NCBI RefSeq assembly: GCF_028462125.1 | Contig: NZ_CP115468.1 | Span: 834,001 to 898,000, forward strand | DNA: 64,000 nucleotides | Direction: 5' to 3' | DNA from: Leptospira sp. GIMC2001 | Lineage (GTDB): Bacteria; Spirochaetota; Leptospiria; Leptospirales; Leptospiraceae | Shown here: positions 39,501-46,779 of the stretch, piece after piece | Layout of the letters: every line of letters begins with the position of its first letter | How positions within the stretch are numbered: the stretch's first letter is position 1 | Notes under the pieces: model-generated | What the model saw: only the letters and a program-made list of their open reading frames with translations | Told to the model about the DNA's origin: nothing | The model's database searches: none | Translations under genes and position numbers: made by a program

Positions 39501-39725
39501 CCAGTTGCACTTGCCAATCGAACCATTGGCGCATGTGCGTTAGGCGGTATGTTATTTGGAACCATTTTTGGTGTTATCATTGTTCCCGGATTGTATGTTA
39601 TATTTGGAACACTTGCAGAAGGTAAAGAATTCTATGAACAAGAAGATGAGCTCCCACTTTCTGAACAATCTGGACTAGGAAGAGAACGTACTCGTAAGCG
39701 TAATTCAGAATCAAAGAGAGGTTGA
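36519..39725 (+). CDS. RND multidrug efflux pump, inner-membrane subunit (AcrB/HAE1 type)
   Basis: A 1068-residue proton-driven exporter. It has the standard duplicated arrangement of 12 membrane helices and two large periplasmic loops. The proton-relay Asp pair is in GVVVDDAIVVVEAVH (helix 4) and the helix-10 Lys is in GLLGKNAVLIVEFARQK. The N-terminal RPVLGIVLSVLTVFVGILS and the PEIAPPRVVV segment are typical of the hydrophobe/amphiphile (HAE1) group, as opposed to heavy-metal (CusA/CzcA) pumps, which have other signatures. GGAGGAAATCT precedes the ATG. The C terminus is charged. Cargo is unknown. Confidence 0.93.
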   Translation: MFAKFLHRPVLGIVLSVLTVFVGILSIKTLPIAQFPEIAPPRVVVLLSFPGASAQVLVDSSITILEQAINGVPGMRYIVSSSTSSGDAIIQVFFEPGSDSNDALVQVKTRVDQTMYRLPELVRLEGILVQPVQPSMLMYVNLYSKDPNASEKFLFNYATVYLIPELKRISGVGQVKILGARQFAMRVWLDPDRMRAYNVTVDEVMKSIASQSIIARPGRLGQSSGKTPQSLEYTLTYDGRYNEPFQYEEIIVRAKNSGEILYLKDIAKVELDSEFYNIYTDVNGLPAAAMMFKQTEGSNANEVIDEIKTKLEDLKKTFPPGMDYRFSYDVSSFLDASIERVLHTLYEAFILVAIVVFIFLGDFRSTIIPAIAVPISLIGAFAFMKLMGLTINLITLFALVLAIGVVVDDAIVVVEAVHAKMTENPNLTIYGAVKYVLNEISGAIIAITLLMMSVFIPVSFLPGPVGGFYRQFAITMASAIGISGIVALTFTPVLSAIILKPHKPGDHHNNGPVAKFISKFNTHFETITEYYIAFIRKFAGRRIVTSIIVVGFIFGIFLISKFVPEGFVPAEDQGMLYAIIQTPPGSTIEKTFSVANKLEEAALKIEGVDSVASLAGYEILTEGEGSNAGTCLINLKDWSERKNSVHDIIEELEESTKDFGAIIEFFEPPAVPGFGSAGGLSFRLLDKTNSGDYHRFDKVHEEFMDQLKKREELSGLFSFYSAKFPQLKVKLDRKTAMQKGVNIGEAMENLNILVGSTYEQGFVRFNQFFKVYVQSLPEYRRYPSDMLQLFTPNDKGEMVPYSAFLSLEQTQGANEITRYNAYTSSVINAIPGDGFTTGESIKAIREVALELPSGFDVAWEGLTYDEARRGNEAFYIFLVVLIFVFLVLSAQYESFIIPFAVIFSLPPGIFGSFFLLKILGLANDIYAQIGLIMLVGLLGKNAVLIVEFARQKQAVSDITVFEAAIEGAKARFRPILMTSFAFIAGLIPLLATGGPVALANRTIGACALGGMLFGTIFGVIIVPGLYVIFGTLAEGKEFYEQEDELPLSEQSGLGRERTRKRNSESKRG

Positions 39726-39731
39726 TTAAGG

Positions 39732-41144
39732 ATGAATATGTATAAACTAATTCTATTTTTTTGCATTTATCTTAGCTTATTTTTCTATATTTCGTGTATT
39801 CCTTCTATTAAGGAAGAAAATCATAGAAATTTGCAATTGCCAAAAAATTTCAACGAAGAAGAAGTAGACGAAAAAACCAAAAATCTAGCAGAAGAAGTTT
39901 GGACCAAATTTTTCAATGATCCTCATCAAATAAATTTGATTCAAACTGCAATGGCTAATAATCAGGAACTTGCAAAACTTGAGCAGGAAATTCAAATTGC
40001 AAATAATGAAATTCTTGCTAGGCAAGGTGAGTATCTACCTAAATTGGGCCTTGTGGCCGATTCAGGAATAGAAAAGGTCGAAAGATTCAGTACTGAAAAT
40101 GCAAATTCCCCCACCTTATTTACTAAAGGTGGAGTTATGATGACTTGGGAGATAGACATTTGGAAAAAACTTCGTAATTCAACCAAGGCAGCTTATTTAA
40201 GATATTTAGCGAGTGTTGAAGGTCGTCGATTTGTAGTTACAAATCTAATATCCGAGATATCAAATACTTATTACGAAATGAATTCTTTGCATACTCAGAT
40301 GCAATTGATTGATGATTACATTAAAGTTTTAACCAGGATAAATGAAATTGTGTCATTGCTTCAACAAGCTGGGCGAACAAATAAGCTTGCAGTCCAGAGA
40401 TTTAATGCTGAAGTTTCAAAAAATCAAGCTAAGAAATTTCAGTTACAGCAAAATTTATCAATCGCTGAGAATCGAATGAATGCATTGTTAGGACGATTCC
40501 CACAGTCAATAAATTACCAACTGGAGGATTTTCTAAATTTAGATCTGCCTGAAATACAAACATCCGTACCAGTTAAACTCTTAGAAAATCGTCCTGACTT
40601 ACGACAGGCAAGTTTGGAATTGCAAGCAAGTAAACTGGATGTAGATGTTGCTCGAGCACGGTTCTATCCTTCGCTATCCATTGATGGAAACTTAGGTTAT
40701 GAAGCTTTCAATTCTAAACATTTTGATGGAACTCAAGTTGGAGTTGCATATGCTCTGGCAGGTGGTATTACTATGCCGCTACTGAATAGACGAGGAATAG
40801 AAGCAAGCTATAGGACTGCAAATAATATGCAGATCCAAGCTTTATATAATTATGAACAGACTCTTATTGAGTCGTTTACAGAAGTTAGTAATCAAATCAT
40901 TAAATTAAAAAACTTAAAATATATATATGATCTAAAATCTCAACAAGTTGATACTTTAAAAAAAGGTACAGAAACGGCGGATGCTTTATTTCGTGCTGGA
41001 CGAACTGATTATGTTGATGTTCTTCTCACTCAGCGTGATTTCATTGAGGCTCAAATCGAATTGGTAGAAATTAAAAATGAACAATTGCAATCCTCGATTG
41101 GATTGTATAAGGCTATTGGTGGAGGTTGGAGAGGCCAGAATTGA
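39732..41144 (+). CDS. Outer-membrane efflux channel lipoprotein (TolC/OprM family)
   Basis: The outer-membrane component of the RND system, 470 residues. The signal peptide ends in FFYISC, a lipobox. Two outer-membrane-factor repeats follow; LLENRPDLRQASLELQAS and DVARARFYPSLSIDG in the second are the strongest matches, and the final helix has AGRTDYVDVLLTQRDFIEAQ, typical of NodT/OprM proteins. It starts seven bases after the pump gene, so the channel is produced together with it. Confidence 0.92.
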   Translation: MNMYKLILFFCIYLSLFFYISCIPSIKEENHRNLQLPKNFNEEEVDEKTKNLAEEVWTKFFNDPHQINLIQTAMANNQELAKLEQEIQIANNEILARQGEYLPKLGLVADSGIEKVERFSTENANSPTLFTKGGVMMTWEIDIWKKLRNSTKAAYLRYLASVEGRRFVVTNLISEISNTYYEMNSLHTQMQLIDDYIKVLTRINEIVSLLQQAGRTNKLAVQRFNAEVSKNQAKKFQLQQNLSIAENRMNALLGRFPQSINYQLEDFLNLDLPEIQTSVPVKLLENRPDLRQASLELQASKLDVDVARARFYPSLSIDGNLGYEAFNSKHFDGTQVGVAYALAGGITMPLLNRRGIEASYRTANNMQIQALYNYEQTLIESFTEVSNQIIKLKNLKYIYDLKSQQVDTLKKGTETADALFRAGRTDYVDVLLTQRDFIEAQIELVEIKNEQLQSSIGLYKAIGGGWRGQN

Positions 41145-41270
41145 GATGTTCGAGGTTTAGGATCATTCTTAAGTATGCTAACAACTAAATGATCTGTTAT
41201 GAGTTAATTAATAATATTTATCAATTTCCAATATATTGTCTGAAAGATACGTTTTTGAAAATGGAAAAAT

Positions 41271-41284
41271 GCCTTCGTGAAGGC
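41271..41284 (+). terminator. Probable intrinsic terminator of the efflux operon
   Basis: GCCTTC and GAAGGC form a tight six-base stem (the central bases must open to make a loop), preceded by AAAAAT and followed by TTTGGTT. It lies 127 bases after the channel gene's stop. The flanking As and Ts would lengthen the stem and give a short U run. Confidence 0.45.
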
Positions 41285-41325
41285 TTTGGTTCATCACCAG
41301 CTTGCCACCAGACAGAACGAAGGTA

Positions 41326-41380
41326 GCCACGAAGAATTTTACCACAAAGTTCGCTAAGTTCACACGAAGATCACGGAGGA
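41326..41380 (+). repeat. Degenerate CACGAAG-type repeat tract
   Basis: Four related units occur within 55 bases: CCACGAAG (41327), CCACAAAG (41342), ACACGAAG (41362) and TCACGGAG (41371), interleaved with TTCGC and TTCAC. I recognise this pattern as a short non-coding motif found in scattered copies in many environmental bacteria. It has no known function. Confidence 0.45.
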
Positions 41381-41490
41381 TGATAACCTAACGAGAAAAT
41401 CTATGGTGCTGATTTGGGTTTTGTTCTAGTTGCAGCAATTTCTTCATTAGGTGCTGTTCTTAATTCATCGCGGTAGAATTCAGCTGTTAG

Positions 41491-41510
41491 CCCCTGGTTT
41501 TAACCAGGGG
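41491..41510. repeat. GC-rich palindrome
   Basis: CCCCTGGTT, two Ts, then AACCAGGGG: nine-base perfect arms with a two-base centre (a few central pairs must open in a real hairpin). Similar CCCCTGGTT/AACCAGGGG palindromes followed by GCTA on the reverse strand occur, from memory, as dispersed repeats in other genomes. It is much richer in GC than the flanking sequence. Confidence 0.5.
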
Positions 41511-41546
41511 TAATGAGGTTCCAAGAACCAATCCTTGCGCCCCGGA

Positions 41547-41577
41547 CCCAAGCACCAGCTACCGCGTAGGTGCTGGG
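41547..41577. repeat. Second GC-rich hairpin
   Basis: CCCAAGCACC pairs with GGTGCTGGG with one bulged A. The loop can continue as CTAC/GTAG around CGC, giving an extended stem. Together with the preceding palindrome, this makes a structured block of about 90 bases that no gene explains. Confidence 0.45.
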
Positions 41578-41589
41578 CTTGTCGACTGG

Positions 41590-41647
41590 GGTCAATAAAT
41601 TGAAAAAAATATTTATGGAATGGAAGACACTTAACAATTTATTGACC
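41590..41647. repeat. 13-base perfect inverted repeat
   Basis: GGTCAATAAATTG (41590-41602) and its exact complement (41635-41647) bound 32 AT-rich bases. The arms could be the ends of a very small mobile-element remnant, a transcript hairpin, or a paired operator for the downstream sigma-like gene. Confidence 0.6.
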
Positions 41648-41787
41648 AGAGGGAGAGCCGGAAATGGCGCCCTAATAAAATAATAAAATCCGCATTTCGC
41701 GTTGATCCATGCATATTTTCACCAATCACCTAATCTCTTGATGAATTTTTGTATTTGACTTATTGCACTTGAATTCATCGTGAGGTC

Positions 41788-42618
41788 ATGAAAAACCTTC
41801 AAGAAATCCGAGAATCTGTAATTGATGCATATCAGAATTTTCTGTTAGATGGCAAAACGGAAAAATTCCGAGAAGTCGCTCCTTATTATATGAGAGAATA
41901 CCTGATGCGAATATTTCATGACGAAGATGCATGTTCGGATGCATATATTCGTTGTTTGGAGCGAATTGTAATTTTCCTCGATAAATTTCATTTAGGTGTA
42001 GGAAAGAAAAATCTAATAGGATTCCTGAATTCTTGTGCGATCAATCAATATTTTAATTCCCAGAAACAGGCATGGAAAGAACCTAAAATCTTTGATTTTC
42101 TTGAACATTTAGAACAGATTGAGTCGGATACTCTGGAGAACGATGAATCAACAGAGAAAGAGATTCTTTTTCAATTTTTGGGAACTCTTGGGTCACCTTG
42201 GAATCTTGCCTTGGCGCTCCGCCACGACATTTCTTTGGATGCTTCCATGGAGCGAGCCTTGAAGATGATTTTGTTTCGAAAGAGCCGAAGCCCTTTAGAA
42301 TTCTGGGAATCGCATCGAAATCGGAGAAATTTATGGACGGAACGAAAGGAAAAGTTATTGGATCGCCTCCGATTCCTAACCTTTCGGATTTATCACGAAA
42401 AGGACCTACGAAAACGGGAGAAATTTAAGAAAAATAAAGAAAATAAATTAAAATCCTTGAACTTTCATCTTAGGAAAGGTATGTACACTATGGAAGAGCT
42501 TGCAATCGAGCTTGATATTGAACAAAAAGACCTTGTGAGAATCGTAAGGCATAAATTAAATAAATGGAAAAAAAGGGAGATGGCTATCCCGGACATTCGA
42601 AAAATTAGGGTTGCCTAG
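41788..42618 (+). CDS. Sigma-70-like protein (degenerate region 2 and region 4-type HTH)
   Basis: A 276-residue basic protein I cannot match confidently to a named family. The N-terminal third has a region-2-like helix pattern (YLMRIFHDEDACSDAYIRC, then LERIVIFLDKFHLG and LIGFLNSCAINQYFNSQKQ), as in extracytoplasmic sigma factors. The C terminus, YTMEELAIELDIEQKDLVRIVRHKLNKW without a break, looks like a helix-turn-helix of region 4. Between them lies a long Lys/Arg-rich segment. A STAS anti-sigma antagonist lies 108 bases downstream, which supports a transcription-control role, but promoter recognition is not established. Confidence 0.55.
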   Translation: MKNLQEIRESVIDAYQNFLLDGKTEKFREVAPYYMREYLMRIFHDEDACSDAYIRCLERIVIFLDKFHLGVGKKNLIGFLNSCAINQYFNSQKQAWKEPKIFDFLEHLEQIESDTLENDESTEKEILFQFLGTLGSPWNLALALRHDISLDASMERALKMILFRKSRSPLEFWESHRNRRNLWTERKEKLLDRLRFLTFRIYHEKDLRKREKFKKNKENKLKSLNFHLRKGMYTMEELAIELDIEQKDLVRIVRHKLNKWKKREMAIPDIRKIRVA

Positions 42619-42726
42619 AATTTTTATCCTAAAAAATAAAATGGTTTTTCGATTTGACTGTTAAAAAAAACTTTACAGAGTCATCCGGTCAGGGAAATAT
42701 ATTTCGCAAAACATGCAAACAGGGTT

Positions 42727-43068
42727 ATGAAAATTAAAGTTACTACAAAAAATGACGTCCATATCATCAAAATTGAAGGCGCAATCAAGGCGGGCAATGA
42801 ATTTGAATTGGGAGAGAAAATTGAACAATATATTAAGAAAGGAAATGTACCCAAGTTCATAATTGATTTGAAGAAAGTCCCTTTTATAAACTCTGCTGGG
42901 CTTGGAACTTTTCTGAATATTTATAAACATATAGATGGATTAAATGGTCGTATCGTATTTGCAAATTTAAACTCCGATATTGAGAACTTGATGGAGATTA
43001 CGAAACTTGCGAGTATATTTGAAATATACAAAACTTTGGAAGAGGCTCTAGAATCTTTCGAATACTAA
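42727..43068 (+). CDS. STAS-domain anti-sigma factor antagonist
   Basis: A 113-residue SpoIIAA/RsbV-like protein. FIIDLKKVPFINSAGLGTFL contains the conserved phospho-acceptor Ser (near residue 58) in the Ser-Ala-Gly-Leu-Gly context, following the DLKKV strand. In partner switching, an RsbW-like kinase phosphorylates this Ser and a SpoIIE-type phosphatase reverses it. Candidates for both are encoded elsewhere in the window. The gene lies between the sigma-like gene and the AsmA-like gene, on the same strand and 45 bases before the latter. Confidence 0.9.
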   Translation: MKIKVTTKNDVHIIKIEGAIKAGNEFELGEKIEQYIKKGNVPKFIIDLKKVPFINSAGLGTFLNIYKHIDGLNGRIVFANLNSDIENLMEITKLASIFEIYKTLEEALESFEY

Positions 43069-43113
43069 TTAAGTTTTTTACAAAACTTCGTTAACAGCAT
43101 TGCGACTGGAATT

Positions 43114-46100
43114 ATGCAATCGAAAATCCTATTCTGGCTTAGAAAGAAAAAAATACAATTTGTTGTTGTAATTTTTTTTCTATACCATGCAATTTTCAAT
43201 TCATTCACAGGACAATTTTTACTCAACCAACTATATCCAAAATTTCTTCAAGATGGAAGCCTAAAGGCAAATGTTTCTGGACTTTCCTTATTTTATGGCT
43301 TAACTATTGAAGATATAAAGCTATTCAATGCAAATAGGTTTACTCCCAATACCGTATTTAGTGCAGACAAAATTATATTGGGATATAACCTACCTGCCGT
43401 TATATGGGGAAGACTTAGAGTCGGTGAGATAGGTCTCTACAATGCTAAGATTCATTTGATCCAGGAAAATGGGATCTGGAATTGGCAAGATATTCTTGTT
43501 CAATCGGACACAAGCCAGGAGTCCGAGAAATTGATTGAAGAGAAGGATGAATCCAATGAAGATTCTAATTCTCTCCCACTACCGATTCCAATCAGCGCTT
43601 ATATTAAGATTGCTATAGAAAATTTAGATTTTCGCTTAGAAAAGCGAGATCCCCTCAATCCTGTAGATTTAGGTTTTAAATCTGCCGATCTCAAGTTGGA
43701 TCTAGATAGTTTTCGAACAACAAATATTCCGTACAATTTGTCCGCAATAGATCTGATTGATTCTATTCATATGGAACTCAATCCCAACGATCCAATCCTT
43801 GTCTGGTATAAGGATAAGAATTTAGAATTCGAAAGTCCTTTAGATAGTCATATTTCTATCCATACAGATCGAAGTGAATCTCAACTCTCCCTTGAGTCGA
43901 AGATGAATATTGGCGGTAAAGAATTAATGATTCGAAGGAAAGGTAAGCAAGCTTTAGTTTTGAGTGCTTATCTTCGTTATGCGATCGATTTTATTCCTGT
44001 AGAGAATAAAATACTATTAGAAAATTTGGATCTTCATTTTCAAGGTGATCAGTGGCTTCAAGCTCAAGGAGAAATCCTCAATCCTGATTCATCGAATCGT
44101 AGCGTAAATATTCGTCTCAGCGAATCTAATATCAACTTGGACAAATTGTCCAGATTCCTAGAAGAATTACCTATCACTCCGATGAAATTGGGTGGAATGA
44201 TTCACCTAAGTCCTTTGCATGTGATCGGTCCATCGAACGATCTAAATTTGGATTGGCAAGCACAGGCAAGAAATATTTTTTATCGAAGTGGCAAGCAAGA
44301 GCATTCATCCAAGTACGTAGACTTGGACCTACTGGCAAGACTCGACTTGGATTCGGAAGAAAATCCAACAGCAGCTGATCCAATTCCCATATTGAAGAGA
44401 TTGGATATCCGAAATCTGAGAGCAGAATACAATGATCTAACAGCAAATCTAGTTGGTTATGCGAGCTCTGATTCAGGAATTGATCTTAACTTGGTTCTAG
44501 ATAAAATGAATTTGAGGACATTTCTCTCGACACTAGGTGGCTTCCTTTCTGTGCGAGGAAAAGTGACTGGATACGATTTCTCGGATCTTAAGCTTGATTT
44601 CGAACTAAATCTTCAATCATTTCGATTCATGCTGGATCGTAGCCAATCTGGAACTTCTCATTCAAAAGCCAAAATCGGAAGCAACTTGAAATTCAATCAT
44701 CCATTTGGATTGAGTGAAGTGAAAGATACTAAGCTCACGCTTTCTACCAAGAATAATAGCAATCTTTCCGCCATCGATTTGATTGCGAAACCAAGACTTT
44801 TTTTAGAAGATAAATTTCTCATTCAAGTTGATAGCTTAAATTTGGGAATCAATCTAACCCATTTGATTCCCATCTTACCTTTATACCTGCGCGAAAAGGT
44901 CGCTCCCGTTGAATCTGCGATAGGTGGCAAAATTGATCTAGCTGCTAAGGGTATTTTTGACATAAGCAAAAAAGAATACAAGTTGAACTTAAATGGAACG
45001 ATCCCAGGACTTGAACTTAGAGATCTCAGTTGTGATACTTCAATTAAACTAAAAGCCGAATCCAAGTTTGGCGAGGCAATAGAACTTGAACAACTGAAAA
45101 TTCGTGCCTACGGTGGAAGTCTAGGGCTTGACGCATCAGGACTACTCTATGAGAAAAAATCAGCAGTCAAGCCGCCAATCGGTCCTTATTTCGGCAATTT
45201 AGCTTTAAAACTATTCTTGAAATCTAATATAGAAAAATACATCGCAAAAGGCTTAACCTATCGAGGGGATCTATACCTCGATGCGAAAATTCTAGATAAG
45301 GATTTGGTAGGTGAGGTAATTTCGAATAATACCAAAATCATCTACAATAATGGGCGTTGTCCTGGGGATAATTGTAAATTATTTCTGGTTGAGAATTTGA
45401 ATGCAGACATTTCAATTCAGCATGATCTATCACAAAATACTACTATTCCACTCATTGATGGAGATAAGGCTCGCTTTATTAAGACTTATGGTAGATTGGG
45501 GAGAGACAATTTAACGATTCATCAGGTTTTAGGTTCTCATCCGTCGATAGTGGATGCTCCTTTTGTTTATGTTAAAGGTCAAGGGAATTATCCCGGTCTT
45601 ACTTCGAGAGTTCAATACAAGGAAAATTATCTGTTCATCGACGGACTAAAGCTTTCTTTACTGGATGGAACGGTTTATGGTAAAGACATCTTAGTGAATA
45701 TTGGTTCGACTGATCTTGCAAAAATGGAATATATGGCAACGCTTCAATTGCGTGATATTGATTTACGCCAATTACTCTCTGTTAATGCACAGAAATCCAT
45801 AGATGATGGTAAAATAAAAGCAGACCTGAATATTTCTGGAAACAATTTGTCCGATCCTATTCCAAATATGGATCTATATTTTAGTATTTTTCAAATCGGT
45901 CGAGATTTTGGTAAAAGCGCATTGAATGTGATCTCCACTAAGGGTGCAATCATGAACTTTATAACAGATAGTTATGCTGTAGATAAAGTAGAAGTGGAAT
46001 TATCTAAAGGATTAGTATATGCTGATGTACTATTTAAAAAATCTATTTTAAGCTATATGGTTGCATTGGAAGACAATAAAATTACTCAGCAGAGAATGCC

Positions 46101-46152
46101 TCTTGCAAATTTCTTAAAACGAGCGGAATCAGAAATCTCTACATATAGGTAG
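43114..46152 (+). CDS. AsmA/YdbH-like envelope protein
   Basis: A 1012-residue protein anchored by one N-terminal membrane helix (FVVVIFFLYHAIFNSF), with the rest in the periplasm as a long chain of amphipathic beta-strands. This is the pattern of AsmA-like proteins (YdbH, TamB, YhdP), which form hydrophobic grooves bridging the inner and outer membranes and move phospholipid outward. Early residues (SLFYGLTIEDIKLF, FSADKIILGY, VGEIGLYNAKIHL) match the AsmA N-terminal signature. The C-terminal part (RDIDLRQLL, GKIKADLNISGN) is typical of the family's end. The next gene is a DUF1318 lipoprotein, as in the E. coli ydbH-ynbE-ydbL operon, so a YdbH-like role is favoured. Confidence 0.75.
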   Translation: MQSKILFWLRKKKIQFVVVIFFLYHAIFNSFTGQFLLNQLYPKFLQDGSLKANVSGLSLFYGLTIEDIKLFNANRFTPNTVFSADKIILGYNLPAVIWGRLRVGEIGLYNAKIHLIQENGIWNWQDILVQSDTSQESEKLIEEKDESNEDSNSLPLPIPISAYIKIAIENLDFRLEKRDPLNPVDLGFKSADLKLDLDSFRTTNIPYNLSAIDLIDSIHMELNPNDPILVWYKDKNLEFESPLDSHISIHTDRSESQLSLESKMNIGGKELMIRRKGKQALVLSAYLRYAIDFIPVENKILLENLDLHFQGDQWLQAQGEILNPDSSNRSVNIRLSESNINLDKLSRFLEELPITPMKLGGMIHLSPLHVIGPSNDLNLDWQAQARNIFYRSGKQEHSSKYVDLDLLARLDLDSEENPTAADPIPILKRLDIRNLRAEYNDLTANLVGYASSDSGIDLNLVLDKMNLRTFLSTLGGFLSVRGKVTGYDFSDLKLDFELNLQSFRFMLDRSQSGTSHSKAKIGSNLKFNHPFGLSEVKDTKLTLSTKNNSNLSAIDLIAKPRLFLEDKFLIQVDSLNLGINLTHLIPILPLYLREKVAPVESAIGGKIDLAAKGIFDISKKEYKLNLNGTIPGLELRDLSCDTSIKLKAESKFGEAIELEQLKIRAYGGSLGLDASGLLYEKKSAVKPPIGPYFGNLALKLFLKSNIEKYIAKGLTYRGDLYLDAKILDKDLVGEVISNNTKIIYNNGRCPGDNCKLFLVENLNADISIQHDLSQNTTIPLIDGDKARFIKTYGRLGRDNLTIHQVLGSHPSIVDAPFVYVKGQGNYPGLTSRVQYKENYLFIDGLKLSLLDGTVYGKDILVNIGSTDLAKMEYMATLQLRDIDLRQLLSVNAQKSIDDGKIKADLNISGNNLSDPIPNMDLYFSIFQIGRDFGKSALNVISTKGAIMNFITDSYAVDKVEVELSKGLVYADVLFKKSILSYMVALEDNKITQQRMPLANFLKRAESEISTYR

Positions 46153-46160
46153 CAAAAATT

Positions 46161-46778
46161 ATGAAAAATCTATTGAACTTAGAAACAACAATTCCTAACA
46201 TCGAATCTAAATTATATTTCATCAGTATTTTCCTTTTTATCTCAATTATTTTTCAAAATTGTAGCTTTAAAGCTCCTCCAATCACATTTACTCAGACACA
46301 GACTGCATCTGAAAGACAAATGATCGGAGAAGACAAGGATATAGAAAAAGATGGATGGTTGATCTCATCTATTAAGTCTTCCAGCTCTGGATCAGATCAA
46401 TGGGAACGAGACATCTCTCTTGATTCCAAATTGGACCGCGATACTCAGATTCAATTAAAAAAACTCGCTTATTTGAGCGCTGAACTTTTTGAATTCAAAG
46501 CAAAAGGCTTTGTTGGTGAATCATTCGACGGTAAAGTGAAGCGCAATCCGACCCTCAGTGCAGATCCTAATTTGGACAAACGCATTCGAGGCCTAATTGA
46601 TCTAGTCAATGATACCCGTTCAAAAGTTGTTGAGGCTTCAATAATTGCAGAAAAGAAAAAAAATACTCAGGTCATTGAAGAAGATTTTAGAAAATCATTG
46701 TTAAATGACTATTATTTGAGTGTTGAACCAGGCGAATATTTCGAATCAAGCAATGGACGTTGGGAGAGAAAAGAATAG
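46161..46778 (+). CDS. DUF1318 (YdbL-like) lipoprotein, possibly fused to a YnbE-like part
   Basis: A 205-residue lipoprotein. A signal peptide ends in IIFQNC, followed by SFKAPPITFTQTQTASERQ and GEDKDIEKDGW. The C-terminal half fits DUF1318 (YdbL): NDTRSKVVEASIIAEKKKN, then VEPGEYFESSNGRWERK, matching the family's NxxR...IA and PGEYV...DGxWxxK pattern. In E. coli, YnbE is a small lipoprotein and YdbL a separate periplasmic protein; here the lipidated N terminus with P-P-I-T resembles YnbE's P-I-T stretch, so the two may be combined (inference). It starts eight bases after the AsmA-like gene. Confidence 0.7.
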   Translation: MKNLLNLETTIPNIESKLYFISIFLFISIIFQNCSFKAPPITFTQTQTASERQMIGEDKDIEKDGWLISSIKSSSSGSDQWERDISLDSKLDRDTQIQLKKLAYLSAELFEFKAKGFVGESFDGKVKRNPTLSADPNLDKRIRGLIDLVNDTRSKVVEASIIAEKKKNTQVIEEDFRKSLLNDYYLSVEPGEYFESSNGRWERKE

Positions 46779-46779
46779 A

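Larger units (their letters stand above)
41145..41787. other. Gene-free region with hairpins and repeat remnants
   Basis: About 640 bases without a plausible gene. Content in order: a probable terminator (41271-41284), degenerate CACGAAG repeats (41326-41380), a short open stretch ending at a TAG near 41477, a GC-rich block with two hairpins (41491-41510 and 41547-41577), a 13-base inverted repeat (41590-41647), and the AT-rich leader of the sigma-like gene. The base composition of 41480-41590 differs clearly from the neighbours, which suggests acquired sequence. Confidence 0.6.

Noticed and set aside
36519..39725. Heavy-metal (CusA/CzcA) type assignment for the RND pump
   Set aside because: N-terminal and helix-4 sequences fit the HAE1 drug-efflux type better; the small upstream protein alone does not prove metal export.
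41397..41477. Open stretch translating to a Gly/Ala-rich peptide ending at TAG in the repeat-rich gap
   Set aside because: No start codon in frame after the preceding stop, too short, and surrounded by non-coding repeats; may be a gene remnant but cannot be supported.
41145..41787. tRNA or known riboswitch in the gap
   Set aside because: The hairpins do not form a cloverleaf and no conserved riboswitch core (such as the cobalamin box) is visible.
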